A stretch of DNA of 64,000 nt from Apiotrichum sp. Y4204 (lineage: Eukaryota; Basidiomycota; Tremellomycetes; Trichosporonales; Trichosporonaceae), in assembly GCA_025531455.1 (NCBI GenBank), contig JAMYHL010000059.1, positions 62,001-126,000 on the forward strand, in the 5' to 3' direction. Below the pieces are notes generated by a model. The model was not told where the DNA came from. It saw nothing but the letters and a program-made list of their open reading frames with translations, and did not search any database. Positions 11,548-23,677 of this stretch are shown here, piece by piece. A program made the position numbers and the translations under genes. The first letter of the stretch is position 1. Each line of letters starts with the position of its first letter.

Positions 11548-14063
11548 GATGAGAGACGGGATTGAGAAAGTGAGAGTGGATGGAAGACGAAAGAGAGAGA
11601 GCTCTTGCAAAAAGTCGCCAACCCAAAAGATAAGCAACGCGCCGATCCCAAAAGACTCGACAAGAAGGGGGATCGGCACGCGCTAACAACGCGGATCCGG
11701 GGGTTTCGGATCCGAAGACGACGCACAGACTGGATCGGCGGAAGCAAAAAAAACACCACTTGGAATGACGTCATCGTGTGTTGGCGCACGTGCTCCCCGA
11801 TCGGCGATCGGCACCGGGATGGCCGGATGTACGCGGATATCGCAAGTCTCAGACTACAATGAACAAGAGCAAGAAGCCATCCACAACTGGCATACAATTG
11901 TGAGGCTCGTTGAGTTCTCTCGTCCATTATGACTTTGACAGGAAATGCTGATACATGTGTGCTATTAACAATCACCTTCTGGACAGGGACTCTTTGCACA
12001 CAGCTCTGACACACAAAATGTCGCCGGGGACAGGCTCAGTGCGCGCGCGCTCACCGATCGGGCCCTCCTTGCCAATACCCCATTGTCCGATCCCCACTGT
12101 GTATACTGGCGCATATGATGAGCTTCGGCTGCCAAGCCAGCGCGTATTCGCGACGGTGCGTGGCGTGGTCATTGTTGTTCAGGCCGCCACAGCCCCAGAT
12201 CTGATGATACTTGGCCGTCGCAGCACGTGCCAAACGCGAGCACCGGTCCTCAAGGACAGTGAGCCAGAATGGAGCAGTAGCGCAGTAGCTCAGTAGGCTT
12301 TGTCGGCACATGGCCTGTCGCTTGATGAAATTGGCAGCCCTGCTGGGTCCCATCACTGGATCTTTGTGTGAAATTTGTCAGGAGTGAGTGGTAAACGAGA
12401 TCAGCCCACAATGGATGGCAAAGCGTTCACCCCAAAGCTATGGGCGAACTCTGATGCCTGAAAACCAATGCAGATAAAGCCCGGGCGGTGATCGTGCTTG
12501 GGCTTCTTAGGGGCCATCTTCTCGAGCGCCACACAGGCCTCGACAACTCCACATTCACGCGGATCGACGCTGGACAGCAAGGAAGTGATGGAACGTGCGC
12601 GTGTTGACCATTCTTGTCCTCGGAGTGGCGCCACTGACTCGACCAGCATCTGATCAAGACTTACCCTATGTCTGACCTCCAGCCGCGATGTCGAGCCATT
12701 GTGGCGCGATCTGGAGTCCGCTCGACATGGTGGCTGTGATCTGGAGTACCAATTTCTCTACTGCCAACAATAATCCAGGCAGTTAATCCCAGGGCGATCT
12801 CCATTGTTGAGCAGGACATTATCGTGGCCCACACCGAGCTACCCGGTCGCCTACACAAATGCGACGCATCCTGTCGTTCTTGCACGTGTGATTGTCTACT
12901 TGCTGGACGATCTCAAGACGCTGAGATGGCGTACCGCGTTAATCGCCGAGTTGAGGAGCGTATGCAAATAAAGGCTTAGCGTAGTGGGTAATCTCACAGT
13001 GAAAGGCAATGGGGATGTGATTGTTGTAGCAGTTGTAGCTGATTAGTAGTCGGTTGTCGATTTGTCGAGCAGGTTCAAAGGCGCAGTTGAAGCTTAATCT
13101 GCGCAGCAAAGCTCCACAGGACAGGCACCATGGCCTTCCACACTCACCCGCGGACAATTAAGCAAGCGCTTGATCTTAGACGCCGGGCTTGCTTATCAGA
13201 CACAGTGTACACACCATTGGGGTTATCAGACGCACTTATCAGGATTACCCCAACCAGCGTCAGAGTTCCGTCCCTTACGGTCGATATTCGGAGCATGATT
13301 CTCGGTCAGAGACGCGTCCTGCCGATGCTCGGGCTGGAGCCTGCCACTAGCCGCGGAGCGAGGCAGCCGATGCCGACAGACAGTTGTGCCCCGCGGCCGA
13401 CAATTGAGTCGCCCACAGGCCCCACGGTGTGGAGTAACTCATAGTTTGAGATGTGGACGGCCTGGACGGGACGGCTCCCCACGTTGCTGGGCAATGGAGT
13501 ACAATATCAAAAGAATCAGTGTGAGAATCGCATCGGAGCCTGAGACAGGCGACGGCAACAACTCAGGTACCAACACAAAAGGAATTTTCGAAATGTCAGC
13601 CGAAACCGCCAGACAGCTATTCTGACACGTTTGCATTGCATGATGTCTTATTCTTATCTGGTCACGTTGTTGGGAATGCAGCTTCTTCACTTCTGCAGCG
13701 TAAGTGATGGACGACGGCACTGGCAGTTATAGCTTGCCAAAGGCGACTTGATGATGAATGTCAAGCTGCTGGAAAAGTACTTGAAGGGAATCGAGGGATC
13801 GAGGGATGCAAAGGGCCAAGGGAAGCTCGAGGCACACGTGGGCCCAGGACCGGCGGGATGTTGCGGCAAGTGCGGCACTTTGCGCGCTTTGCGGCGCATA
13901 TACAGCTGCGCGTTTGCCCATTTGGCTCACCTTTTGATCTCGGCCGGAGCTCAATGCCGTCAGCATTAGCCTCGGCCTTCGGACCGGTACTGCTGCCTGG
14001 TCCTCGGACCATTACTGGTCCCAGAATACACCGCACATGGGTAACTTTGGCCCTTGGCAGTCA
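11548..14063. other. long intergenic region, no convincing gene
   Basis: About 2.5 kb without a supportable gene. The best open frame is an 82-codon minus-strand ORF (12401-12649, containing LLSSVDPRECGVVEACVALE). It looks partly protein-like but has no family, no clear promoter and no splice partners. No tRNA or repeat was recognised. Confidence 0.4.
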
Positions 14064-14095
14064 GATAGCTGATAGCACAGACATCCCGCTATCGG
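14064..14095 (+). promoter_or_regulatory. clustered GATA-factor-like sites upstream of amino-acid transporter
   Basis: Two HGATAR matches (agatag and tgatag) start at 14064 and 14071. A reverse-strand match (ctatcgg) follows at 14089, and another tgatag lies at 14420-14425, all upstream of the transporter ATG at 14683. Fungal nitrogen-regulated permeases are often controlled by GATA factors through paired sites like these. Occupancy is an inference. Confidence 0.3.
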
Positions 14096-14682
14096 CGGCA
14101 ACTACAGGGGGAACCAAACCCTGGCACACGTGCGGACGACCTGAGGCAATTGAGGCAACTGGTGCAGTCGTGCAGCAGTCCGACAGAGAACCACCACCGA
14201 ATCCAAGAATCCAGGAAGGACGATAAAGTCAGGGAGATTGTGTTAGGCGACGGGTTCGTCTGGCCGGATCTGAACAGCCCTCTGAACTGCCCCAGCGCAT
14301 TCCTGAGCTTACTCAAGGGGCCGCAATCAGTCCTCTGTCGTAATTGGGGAAGCTCGAAGCAGCGAAGAACCGACCGGTAACAGGGCCCAAACAATGGCAT
14401 TTTTTTTTCTCCTCGCAGTTGATAGGCAACGCGTAGTGGCAACGCTGGCAACGCCGCATGCGTCCGGAGTCCCCGTAAGGGCAACAGACGCGATGAATAC
14501 ATATGGGACTGGCCCCACATCTTGATCAGTTTTCTCTTTGTCATCTTTAAAGAGCCTTCGGCCCGGTTCTCATCAGCCAACACACCCCAACACCTCAACA
14601 GTCCTCAACGACTGCTTTGCAACCACACTTCCTTCTTCACACCCCCGCAACCGTTCTCGAGTACCGCCACTCGTGACCCAAC

Positions 14683-16563
14683 ATGAACAACTCCCAAACC
14701 ACCTTCTCCAATGAGGTCGAGGCATATGAGCCCAAGCCAAAGGACGTCGAGTCCGTTGCTGGCACCGGCGCCTCGACCCCGACGTATCCGGTCAAGGATG
14801 AGAAGAACGCTGCCGTCGACGTCTTCCCCGCCGGTCACAACCTTGCGGAGATGAGCGAGGCCGAGCGCCAGGAGTACCTTTCGGCCACCATCCAGCACGG
14901 TGAAAAGAAGTTCCACCAGCTCGGCTGGGTGCAGCTTGTCGTCGTTCTCATCGTCGAGGCCATCGCGCTCGGTGCGCTCTCCCTTCCAGCGTGAGTTTGT
15001 CTCTCTGTGATCTTGTGGCTTGTGGCTTGTGGCTGTCAGCCGCATCTCTTGTCTTATCTCGGTCGGCTGTTTCAGTGGCTGGCGGTCCGTGGTTGAAGCG
15101 ACACCACACCACAGACAGTGGACGCCGCTCGTAATCACAATTTTTTCTGGGGTATATCCGGATAAACGAGCAGCCGTCGTGCTGCACATCGAGAGCCGTA
15201 TCGCAATCAATGCCATGTGCACCCTGCACAATGTACAATGTGCAATTTGTGCACGTGCACACGACATGAGTATACGCGCATATATATATATATATATATG
15301 CGTAGCGACATGTGCCGCCCCAAGCCACGTCCGATCGCGTTCTCAGGGTATTGAGCATACAATGCTGACTCGAACAGTGCGTTTGCGACGCTCGGCATGG
15401 TCGCTGGTGTTATCTGCACTGTCGGAATCGGCATGGTCGCCATCTACACCTCCTATGTTATCGGTCAGGTCAAGATCAAGCACCCGCAGGTCAAGCACTA
15501 CTCGGACATTGGTCCACTCATTGCGGGCCCCCGCTTTGGGCGCTTTGTCTCGATTGTTATTGCTGCGGGCTTCAACCTTTACCTCATTCTCCTGGTTGGC
15601 TCTCACTGTCTGACGGGCACGATCGCCTTCCGCACAATTACCGGCAGCGATATCTGCAACATTATCTGGGGCGTGGTTTCCATGGTCCTCCTCTTCGTCT
15701 GTGCGATTCCGCCCTCTTTCGCCGAGATGGCCGTTCTCGGCTACATTGACTTTGTTTCCATCTGCGCCGCCATTCTCATCACCCTCATTGCCACGGGTGT
15801 CAACTCCAACTCGGCTCCTGGCGGCCTGGCCGCTGTGGACTGGAGCGCCTGGCCCAAGGCCGGCATCACCTTTGCCGACGCCATGGTGTCTGTGACAAAC
15901 ATTGTCTTCGCCTACTCGTTCGCCATTTGCCAGTTTTCGTTCATGGAGGAGATGCACACGCCCACCGACTTCCCCAAGGCCGTCTGGTCCCTCGGCCTAA
16001 TCGAAATTGTCATCTACACTCTCACTGGTGCCCTGGGATACGCTTTCATCGGCCAGAGCGTCAAAGCCCCGGCTCTGCTCTCCGCTGGCCACCTCATCTC
16101 CCGCATCGCCTTTGGTGTTGCCATCCCGGTCATCTTCATTTCGGGCTCGATTAACACGGTGACTTCGTGCCGTTTCCTCCTCGACCGGCTGTTCCCCAAG
16201 TCGACTATCCGCTACGTGAACACGCCCAAGGGCTGGATGGTTTGGATTATCATGATCAGCATTGCGTCCGTCATTGCGTTTATCATCGCCGAGGCTATCC
16301 CCTTCTTCTCCGACCTGCTCTCCATCATTTCGGCGCTGTTCATTTCCGGTTTCTCGTTCTACCTTCCGGGCATCATGTGGTTCGTCCTCATCCGCGAGGG
16401 CGGCTGCTTCCAGGGATGGAAGAACACGGTCCTCACGATCATCAACACGTGCTGCATCATCATTGGCCTCATCTGTCTTGGATGTGGTACCTACGGTGCC
16501 GTCGAGGACATTATCCTCTCGTACCAGAAGAACACCGTTGGCGGGTCGTTCTCGTGCAAGTAA
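14683..16563 (+). CDS. amino-acid transporter (AAAP/AVT, MTR-like)
   Basis: Exon 1 is 14683-14990 and exon 2 is 15378-16563; the product is 497 aa. The cytosolic N-terminus of about 80 residues is hydrophilic and precedes about 11 membrane segments, starting with the helix LVVVLIVEAIALGALSLPA. That helix carries the family-typical GxLxLP-like turn at the intron site. Later segments include FSIVIAAG-type and FGVAIPVIFISGSINT helices. The family (Pfam PF01490) moves neutral or aromatic amino acids with protons across plasma or vacuolar membranes; the closest in feel is Neurospora MTR. The single intron is 387 nt, far longer than the others here, and contains a TA microsatellite. Clustered GATA-like sites upstream fit nitrogen control. 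Substrate specificity is not predictable. Confidence 0.92.
15281..15299. repeat. TA dinucleotide microsatellite inside an intron
   Basis: About nine TA units lie in the 387-nt intron of the amino-acid transporter. They are preceded by several TGCA-rich palindromic words (15215-15262). Confidence 0.9.
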
Positions 16564-17049
16564 TAAGTGGGATAGGCGGGGTTTGGGAAGGAACGAGGAG
16601 ATCTTGGGCTGGGTTTGACTTGTTGAAGTGGCCGGTGGGTGCTAGATGGAGTATACATTGTCTAGAACATGAGGCGTCATAGAGACGTAGAGTCTTGTAA
16701 CCATATTTTTTTGTTCTGCATAGATACAACGAACGACATTGTACCAGGGACCATATCCGCCGTCGAGACGTGGAACAGATGAACATGGAGATCCTGACAT
16801 GGGGTGAGATATCTCCTGGCGGGCACTGACAGGCCCACCGCTCAGTTTGGAAAGCAACGACGTTCTACATCGTATTGTATACAACAAGTATGGACAACCT
16901 TAGGGCGCGCTGCGCTGCCAAGCATGATGAATGACGTTGCGCATATCACGGATTGCGACAGGTCGTCGGAAAGTAGTAATGTCGAGGGTGTATTATTGTT
17001 CACTGGTATGTTGGAGGCCGCCGGCGGCGTGGAAGGCAGATTGTTGCCT
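16564..17049. other. convergent 3' spacer
   Basis: This is the 3' flank of the transporter and of the minus-strand gene ending at 17050. Nothing else is seen. Confidence 0.5.
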
Positions 17050-17589
17050 TCAGTGAGAGGAGACCTTGGCCTTCTTGATGGTACGACGGCAAATGATGGG
17101 CGAGCCGAGCTCCATGGGCACCTGGTGGGCCGGAACAACCTGGGGCGTAGGGGGAGAGTGCGGACGCTGGTATGGGTGCTGGAGGTGGCTGCGAGGGATG
17201 TGGTGGTGCATCTTAACCGGGGAGACGGAGTCGTCTTCGACCTGGCTGACAGCCCTGCCCAGAAACATAGTCGGGGTAAGGGGAGGCGAGGGAGGAATGT
17301 ATGCCTGGGTGCCCTGCTGAGCTACATGGTTAGCAACGACTCTTGCTGTGCTCAAGACATCGGACCATGTCCACTCACGAGTGAAGAAGAGACGCCTGGC
17401 AACGCGGTGCTTGAACTCGAGCTCCTCCTTGCCGCGGAACAGGCGGACGGGTGACGGAGTAATGGGCGTTATCAGCTCTGGGTCATCCTCGGTGAGCGGA
17501 GTGTGCAGGGCGCGGCGGCGGCACGGCGTTCGGGGCGGCGAATGGGCCGGTCGGCGGTTGGGGGTGCAAGGGGTAGCGAGGAGGGACAT
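17050..17589 (-). CDS. hypothetical basic/Pro-rich small protein
   Basis: Two exons, 17589-17379 and 17321-17050, give 160 aa once a 57-nt intron is removed (gtgagt donor, gctaac branch point, tag acceptor). The intron length is a multiple of three and contains no stop, so an unspliced read-through also stays open at 179 aa. The sequence starts with MSLLATPCTPNRRP and has TP/SP sites such as LHTPLTED and ITPSPVRL. It then has a compact segment GKEELEFKHRVARRLFFTP and a His/Pro-rich tail ending in CRRTIKKAKVSSH, a likely nuclear signal. No family is recognised. Multiple proline-directed phosphorylation sites suggest cell-cycle or stress regulation, which is only inference. Confidence 0.6.
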   Translation of the reverse strand: MSLLATPCTPNRRPAHSPPRTPCRRRALHTPLTEDDPELITPITPSPVRLFRGKEELEFKHRVARRLFFTREWTWSDVLSTARVVANHVAQQGTQAYIPPSPPLTPTMFLGRAVSQVEDDSVSPVKMHHHIPRSHLQHPYQRPHSPPTPQVVPAHQVPMELGSPIICRRTIKKAKVSSH

Positions 17590-19253
17590 GTTGGAGATAT
17601 TACGGCAGATGGCAGTAGGTGGCAGTAGCTATGGAACGAAAGAACGAGTGTCGGTTATGGTAAAGTGTTCGTGGTGTAAAATGTCGGACAGTGGATGCAA
17701 GTGTTGAAGAATGGGGGGATAGAAAAGCAGTCGCGGTCGCGCCTTTATGTCTCATTGTCACTCACCACCATCGTGCTGTCCGCTCCTCGATGCTGCATGG
17801 TCTGTGTGGTTGATGTGGACGGACCGTCGGACGACAAAGGACAGAACAACTGCACAAGCGCACAAAAGGCAGTCGCGCCTGCTGTGCCTGCATTGTGCGT
17901 TGTGGTGTTGTTGTGCATCGCGGATTGTGCCTCGGCCCTGTGCAGTTGTCCGTGTTCCCCACCTGGACCCCATCTGGCTCCCCACTTGCTGCCCAGGTTC
18001 AAGGTGCCATGGCGCGATCCCGTCCATTCGGACGGGCCGGAATAGGACAATAACAGCAGCGCCTCGACCCTCCATCCACCCGCTTTCCTGAGGCCTGTCC
18101 ACTTTGGCCACTCCGGTCTGCCTCGTCACTCTGGCTTGTTGTGACCGCAAGAGCACGGTCCACTCGCCGGGCCGCCATGACAGAGTCCCCATACGTTCGC
18201 GCCTGCCGCATTCCACACGTCGGGCGCCTGGAAGAGGCGGAGCGGGGTGAATAAATGGCTTGTACCTGTATACCTGCAGAGTTCCATCCGCTACATCCCG
18301 GTCAGACACCGCAACAGGGTCACATCTCGGGACTCGGAGACCCGGCCCAGCATTCTAGATTCCCGTGAAATGGTAGACGGGAGGCTCCCGCTTCTTAATG
18401 TTCCATGCCACCATGAAGCTTGAGTCCAAGTCGCACCGATTCCACCATAACGGTATATACTACTTGGCTCCCCAACAGCGGACGTCGGACACTGGTCGCT
18501 GCCATCTTTCGAATCTATGGGAACGCTGTCTCACTCGTCCCTTTAGGTGGCTTCGGGCCGCCAGTCAGCCTCTCAGCGGTTCAAGCCTCTTGCTGCGCCA
18601 CCACAGTGGCTCATCCGTTTGTTTTACATCCTTGTTTACAGTACATGGCGCCTGGACAAACTCTTGAGATCTGAGAGAGATCAACAAGCTCATCCCATTG
18701 ATTCCCGCACATTGTGTTCTATGGGCCCCGATGAAGCTTGATGCCATCGTTGCTCAGGTCATTGTCTGTCTGCCTTGGCGTACGGCATTGGGAAGCGTCG
18801 CGATCAGTCAATGAACACCACTCATCAAACTACGAACATGGCCGCCGCTCTCGGCTCTCATGTGGCTTCAAGGTACTCCGCGGCGTTCCCGATGCCCGAA
18901 GAGCGGTGAAGGCGGCGGTCATGAATCTCGGAGAGGAAATGGTCGAGCGGCCAGTACAGGTACAACTCGGGCATTCCAAGCCAGGCGTGGCAGCCGCCGC
19001 CGCGCAATGGTGAATACTCACATCTGGCAACCGTCCGCTCCTGACAAAGACACGGAGGGTGATTGTAACGCGTTCCGCCACCACTTAATCGCCACCACCT
19101 CGATTGATCGAGTGGACACTGCCGCTCTCAGGATACGGAAACTCTGCGACGCACAGTGGTAACAGGACAAAGTTTCATTTCATATTCGTCGTTATTAAAC
19201 TGCAGAAAAGCTAACTATCGTACAGTGCAGCCGAAGAAATTATGGAAGGACAA
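17590..19253. other. intergenic region, no convincing gene
   Basis: Overlapping weak ORFs on both strands around 17700-18750 have no conserved sequence. It separates two minus-strand genes and contains the upstream region of the 17589 gene. Confidence 0.4.
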
Positions 19254-22200
19254 CTAGACGACGGTGAACGCAGGCGAGTGCCACGCCTGACCCGTTCCAG
19301 CCTGCTTCTCCGCGGCGATGAACTGGTTGGTCATGCTTCCCTTGCCGGCCTGGCCCTGGTTGAGGTCGGGGAGGATCTCCTTGTCGGCCGAGGTGACAAT
19401 GGCGAACTGCGAGTTGCGCTCCTGGGCAGTGGCGCGCGCCTGGTCGTGTGCCTTCTGGGCCTCGGCGGCACCCTCCTCCTCCTTGCGCTTGAACAGCTGT
19501 GCGAGGGCCTCCTTGGTGTTGACGTCTTCGCGGCCACGGGTGTCGTTGACAGTGTTGCGCACGTCGACGAGGAAGTGGTCCACAGTCTCGAGCGAGTCGG
19601 TAACGGCCTTCTCGACGGCCTTGGCGATGGCCTTCTTGATTGCGCGGGTGGCAGCGCCCTTGATGAACTTGTAGAGCAGGTCGTGCTTGGCAGCGCGGAT
19701 GTTGAACGACAGCTGGTCGACGTGGGTAGTGACGCGGCGCACGCGGAAGACCGATGCCTTGTGCGACGACGCCTCGAGTTCCACGGTAATGGTGATACCA
19801 TGGCGGGCGAGGGTGACATCGGCGAAACCGTGATCGCTCATCTTCGGGAAGCCGCTCTTCTTGCGGAAGGCGAAGCGGACGTCGCGGATGTCGGCCTGAA
19901 TCTGCGACATGGTAATGCTCATGCGGTGGCGCGAAATGTCACCGGCCCCGTCGAAGGGGCTCCACTTCCAGCGGTGGCTGCCGTCGTACTCGAACGTGTT
20001 GGGGAAGAGGTTGGGGCCCGAGAGAACAAGGTTATCGACGACAAGGTCAATCTTGTCGTCCGAGTACTCGGCACGAGGAACGGGGACGTAACCAATCTTC
20101 TTGATGATGGTCGGAACGATAATCGTCTTGATGTCGTGCACGAGCTCGGGCTTGAACTTGAGGTTACCCTCGGGGTCGAACAGAAGGTCGTGCGTGAGGC
20201 GGCGGAAGTCCTCGCCGAGACGAGTGTTGAGAGGGTCATTGTCAAACTCCTTGAGCCAAGCGGTGAGCTGGTTCCACACCTCGTCCCAAGAGGCACGGTA
20301 CTTCTGCTGGTAGAAGTACTGTCCGCGCTCTTGGAGAGCCTCGCCCTCGCGCTGGCACTCGTCCTCGAGCACGTAGCCCTCGTCGAGGAGCACATTGCGA
20401 ATGTACTGGTAAACATCCGACCACCACTGGCTGAGCTCGCGGTCGTTGTCGGCCTCACGGTAGAGCTGGTCGACCGCGTGGCGGACGCCCTGGAGGCTGG
20501 TGCCGTTGGCGAAGCGCTCCAGAACGGTGAGGAGCATGGACACGGGCGTGTTACGGTCGACGGCGCGGCCAGTCTCCTGGCCAGCGTGGCCAGCAACGGT
20601 CTGCGCGTGGCTGCCGTACTTGTTGGCCATGTCGAGGAAGAAGCTCATGGCATCCTGGTAGTCGCGGTGGCCCTGAACGTTGACGAGCACGCGCTTAAGA
20701 CGCCAGATGAACTGCCTGCGGACCTCCTCGGGGAATGCCTGGTCGAGGACGCGCTGCGCGCTCTCACGCGCCCGGCGGGCAGCGCGGTCGGCGTCATCAT
20801 CGTCCTCATCGTCCGAGGACGACGAGTACCTGCGGCGGTTGCGGCGGCTGCGGTCGCCGCGGCGGTCGTAGTCCTGACCGCGACCGTCGCGCTGGTAGCC
20901 TGCGCCAGCAAACTGAGACTGCTGTCCCTGCTGGTACTGCTGTCCCTGCTGGTGAAGACCGTGCTGCTGGACACCCTGCTGGTTAAGGCCCTGCTGGTTG
21001 TAGCCCTGCTGGTTAAGGCCCTGCTGGTGGAGGCCCTGCTGCTGGAGGCCCTGCTGTTGGAGGCCCTGCTGCTGGAGGCCCTGCTGCTGGAGGCCCTGCT
21101 GCTGGAGGCCCTGCTGCTGGAGGCCCTGCTGCTGGAGGCCTTGCTGCTGGAGACCTTGCTGGTTGAGGCTGCCCTGCTGGTTGAGGCCCTGCTGCGTACC
21201 CTGCTGGTGGTGGTGGAGGCCCTGCTGGGCAAGTCCCGCACCGACGGCGGCGGCACCGGCACCGAGGCCCTGCTGGACACCGGACTGCTGCATGTGCTGC
21301 TGCTGCATGCCCGGCTGCTGCTGAAGAGCGGGCTGCTGGCCCTGCTGCTGCTGGAGGGCGGGCTGCTGAAGGCCGGCCTGCTGTTGAAGACCCGGCTGCT
21401 GCTGGACGTGCTGCTGCTGCTGGAGAGCCGGCTGCTGCTGCTGAAGACCGGGCTGCTGCTGCTGCTGGAGACCCGGCTGCTGCTGGAGGTGCTGCTGCTG
21501 CTGAAGACCAGGCTGCTGCTGAAGGTGCTGCTGCTGCTGGAGACCAGGCTGCTGGACGCCGCCAGCGAGGTGCTGCGACTGGCCACCAGAGTGCTGCTGA
21601 GTGCCGGGAATAGCATTGAGACCCTGGGCAGGAGTCTGGTTCTGGCCGACGGTACCGCCCTGGGCACCCTGCCACTGGTCGGCAGGAGCGGCAGTGATGG
21701 CCGAGTTCAACTCCTCCCTTGAAGGAGCAACCTGGGTGGCGGTCTCGACGGCAGCGGTGGCAAACAAGTTGCGACCGACGACGCCGAGGTCGGAGACGAG
21801 CTTGCGGACATCCGAGTTGGTGAGGAAGAGGGAGGCGAGGGTGCGGGCGGACTCGTACGCCTTGGAGGCGTCGCTCTTAGCCTCGCGCTTGGAGAAGTCG
21901 ACGTTGGGGGCCTCGGGGGAGTAGTCACCGGCATACGACTCGTAGAGCATGTTCTGGATGATCTGGTCCTTGTTGTTGCGGTTGACCATGTTGCGCAAGG
22001 TCTCGATCACATCCTGGCAGTCGCGGATGAGCTTCTTGCCGCTGGGGGAGAGCTTGTCAACGGGAATCGGCCAGTGGTCGAGAGCGTGTCCGAGAGCACC
22101 GTCGATCTGCTGGTTGTCGGGAAGCTTGCTGCGAATGTCAGCATCGGTTGCGGAACAGTGGCAAAAAGTAGACTCACCCCTCGCTGAAGGCCTTGATGAC

Positions 22201-22260
22201 GCCGTACCAGTGGAGCTTGCGGTTGACATCGGCTTGCATCTCAGCCTTGTTGACAGCCAT
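19254..22260 (-). CDS. HAM1-like protein with Gln-rich insertion
   Basis: Exon 1 is 22260-22178 and exon 2 is 22128-19254, with a 49-nt intron and a 985-aa product. The N-terminus (MAVNKAEMQADVNRKLHWYG, then the GALGHAL region) matches the start of fungal HAM1-like N-terminal domains. The C-terminal third (for example LFDPEGNLKFKPELVHDI and a DVTLARHGITITVELEAS segment) matches the HAM1-like C-terminal domain, formerly DUF4449. That domain resembles BPI/LBP-type lipid-binding folds. Residues about 195-433 are a Gln-rich block of QQGL(Q) repeats followed by an Arg/Ser/acidic linker. Fungal relatives have been linked to hyphal fusion or membrane contact, but biochemical function is unproven. 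No signal peptide. The long antisense reading frame here is an artefact of the repeat and codon use. Confidence 0.88.
21020..21165 (-). repeat. 15-bp coding minisatellite (GLQQQ units)
   Basis: About nine near-perfect 15-bp units (ggaggccctgctgct on the plus strand) encode GLQQQ repeats on the minus strand within the HAM1-like gene. Degenerate versions (QQG, LQQQQ, HLQQQPG) flank it from about 20920 to 21580. The purity suggests copy number changes readily. Confidence 0.9.
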
Positions 22261-23677
22261 TGTCACCGCCCCTGACGAGGGGTTGTTTGTCACCCTCTCC
22301 GTGTGTGTTTGCACTGTCCGTCAGCCTGCTGCCCTCGCCGCCACCCAAGACTCACTTGTGGAATGTTACGAGCTAGGAAGAGATAGTAACTCGTGAGAAC
22401 TGGGGGCTACAGTCGTCTCGGTCAGCAGCGTGCATATATACTGCACGCCCAGCAGGTCGTCAGTAGGATCAGTTGGGCACGACGCGGGAAGAGACGAGCG
22501 GCGAGCCGGTACCCCCTGCATTCTCTGCAGAGCTTGTTTGCTGCGGGAGATGGCCGTTGGCAACCAAAGTGACGCAATAAGCCAGCTGCTGCGGCCAAAA
22601 CAAGACTGGATGACGCGCGAGGTCGCTTCTCTTACCTGCGGAGAACCCACTCTCTGACCCTTGGACATCCTGCCATCGTACCCTGCCTCTACAGTCTGGC
22701 CATGGCGAGGAACAGGAGAGTACGAGAGCGGTAGCGAGCGTGAGATGGCGAGAGCGCGAGGGGCAGGGAGAGAAAGAGCAACAAGTACGTACGAAACTCT
22801 GTACTCTTTTTCTCGTAGTGTTTGCGGTATGGGAGTCCTGGCTTGATGCCCCCGACGCCACGCCTGGGGGTCGATGATGAGAAGACAACAACTGGTGACG
22901 ACAATGATGTCATTCACCCCACTCGACACGAAACATACTCTGACAAAGACTTGTCTCTCTCGCATGGGCATCTCAATGTGCGGCTCCCTGGCACTCCTGT
23001 CATTTGTTCCGGCTCGGTCTTGGTCGTTGTCGGTTGTCCGGAACAGGACCGAGAACAGGGCAACTTGCGTGAAGGAGATATCATGCCGTGGGTAGTCACA
23101 GGTTAATGAACTGCAGGACACCGCGCGGTGGCGGAAAATGCCACGCATTGCAATGTTGTCATTGTGACGACATGCGTCGCTTCGCCCGCGGCAACTACTT
23201 GCACTTGCACTTGTAACAGACAGCCGCGCTGCATGCGCTGCAACCGCGATGGCCTGTTGGCATGCGGGCTGCCAACCGTTCCTGTGAAGTCATCGGCCAA
23301 CGCTCTTCAAACCGCGACTTTTGCATGTTCGCGGCCCCGCGCGGTGCGCACAAATGTGGGATGGAGCAGCGCGGCTACGGAACAATGCAAACAGCGCGAC
23401 AACGCGGGTAGGCAGGTATTGGCAGTCCAAGGCAGTAACCCCAGTGAGCGCGATCTGACAACCGGGCGGGTCTACGAAGTGGCCGCACATTGCCGCCGAC
23501 CCTGTTGATTAACTCTAGGCTTCCGCAACGCGAGGGAACGCGGAGCGCTTCAGAGTTCGAGGGCCTCGAGGGACCAAGGTGGGTCGCAATAGCCTGGCAG
23601 AAGAGGTGGCAATAGCAGCGGTCGCCCGTAGTGGAATGATATGCGTGGCACTGCTGCTGATAACATGCATCAAATGT
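22261..23677. other. intergenic region, no convincing gene
   Basis: This holds the promoter of the HAM1-like gene and the 3' flank of the next minus-strand gene. Open frames of up to 260 codons on the minus strand (22366-23148) are low-information and lack domain sequence. Confidence 0.4.
22435..22440 (-). promoter_or_regulatory. possible TATA box of HAM1-like gene
   Basis: TATATA (AGTATATATG on the minus strand) lies about 175 nt upstream of the ATG at 22260. The distance is at the long end for fungal TATA boxes. Confidence 0.35.

Noticed and set aside
19242..21722. 826-codon plus-strand frame opposite the HAM1-like gene
   Set aside because: It is the antisense shadow of the Q-repeat and GC-rich codons: the sequence is Leu/Ala/Val repeats (LLLEALLLEALL) and the true gene is clear on the minus strand.
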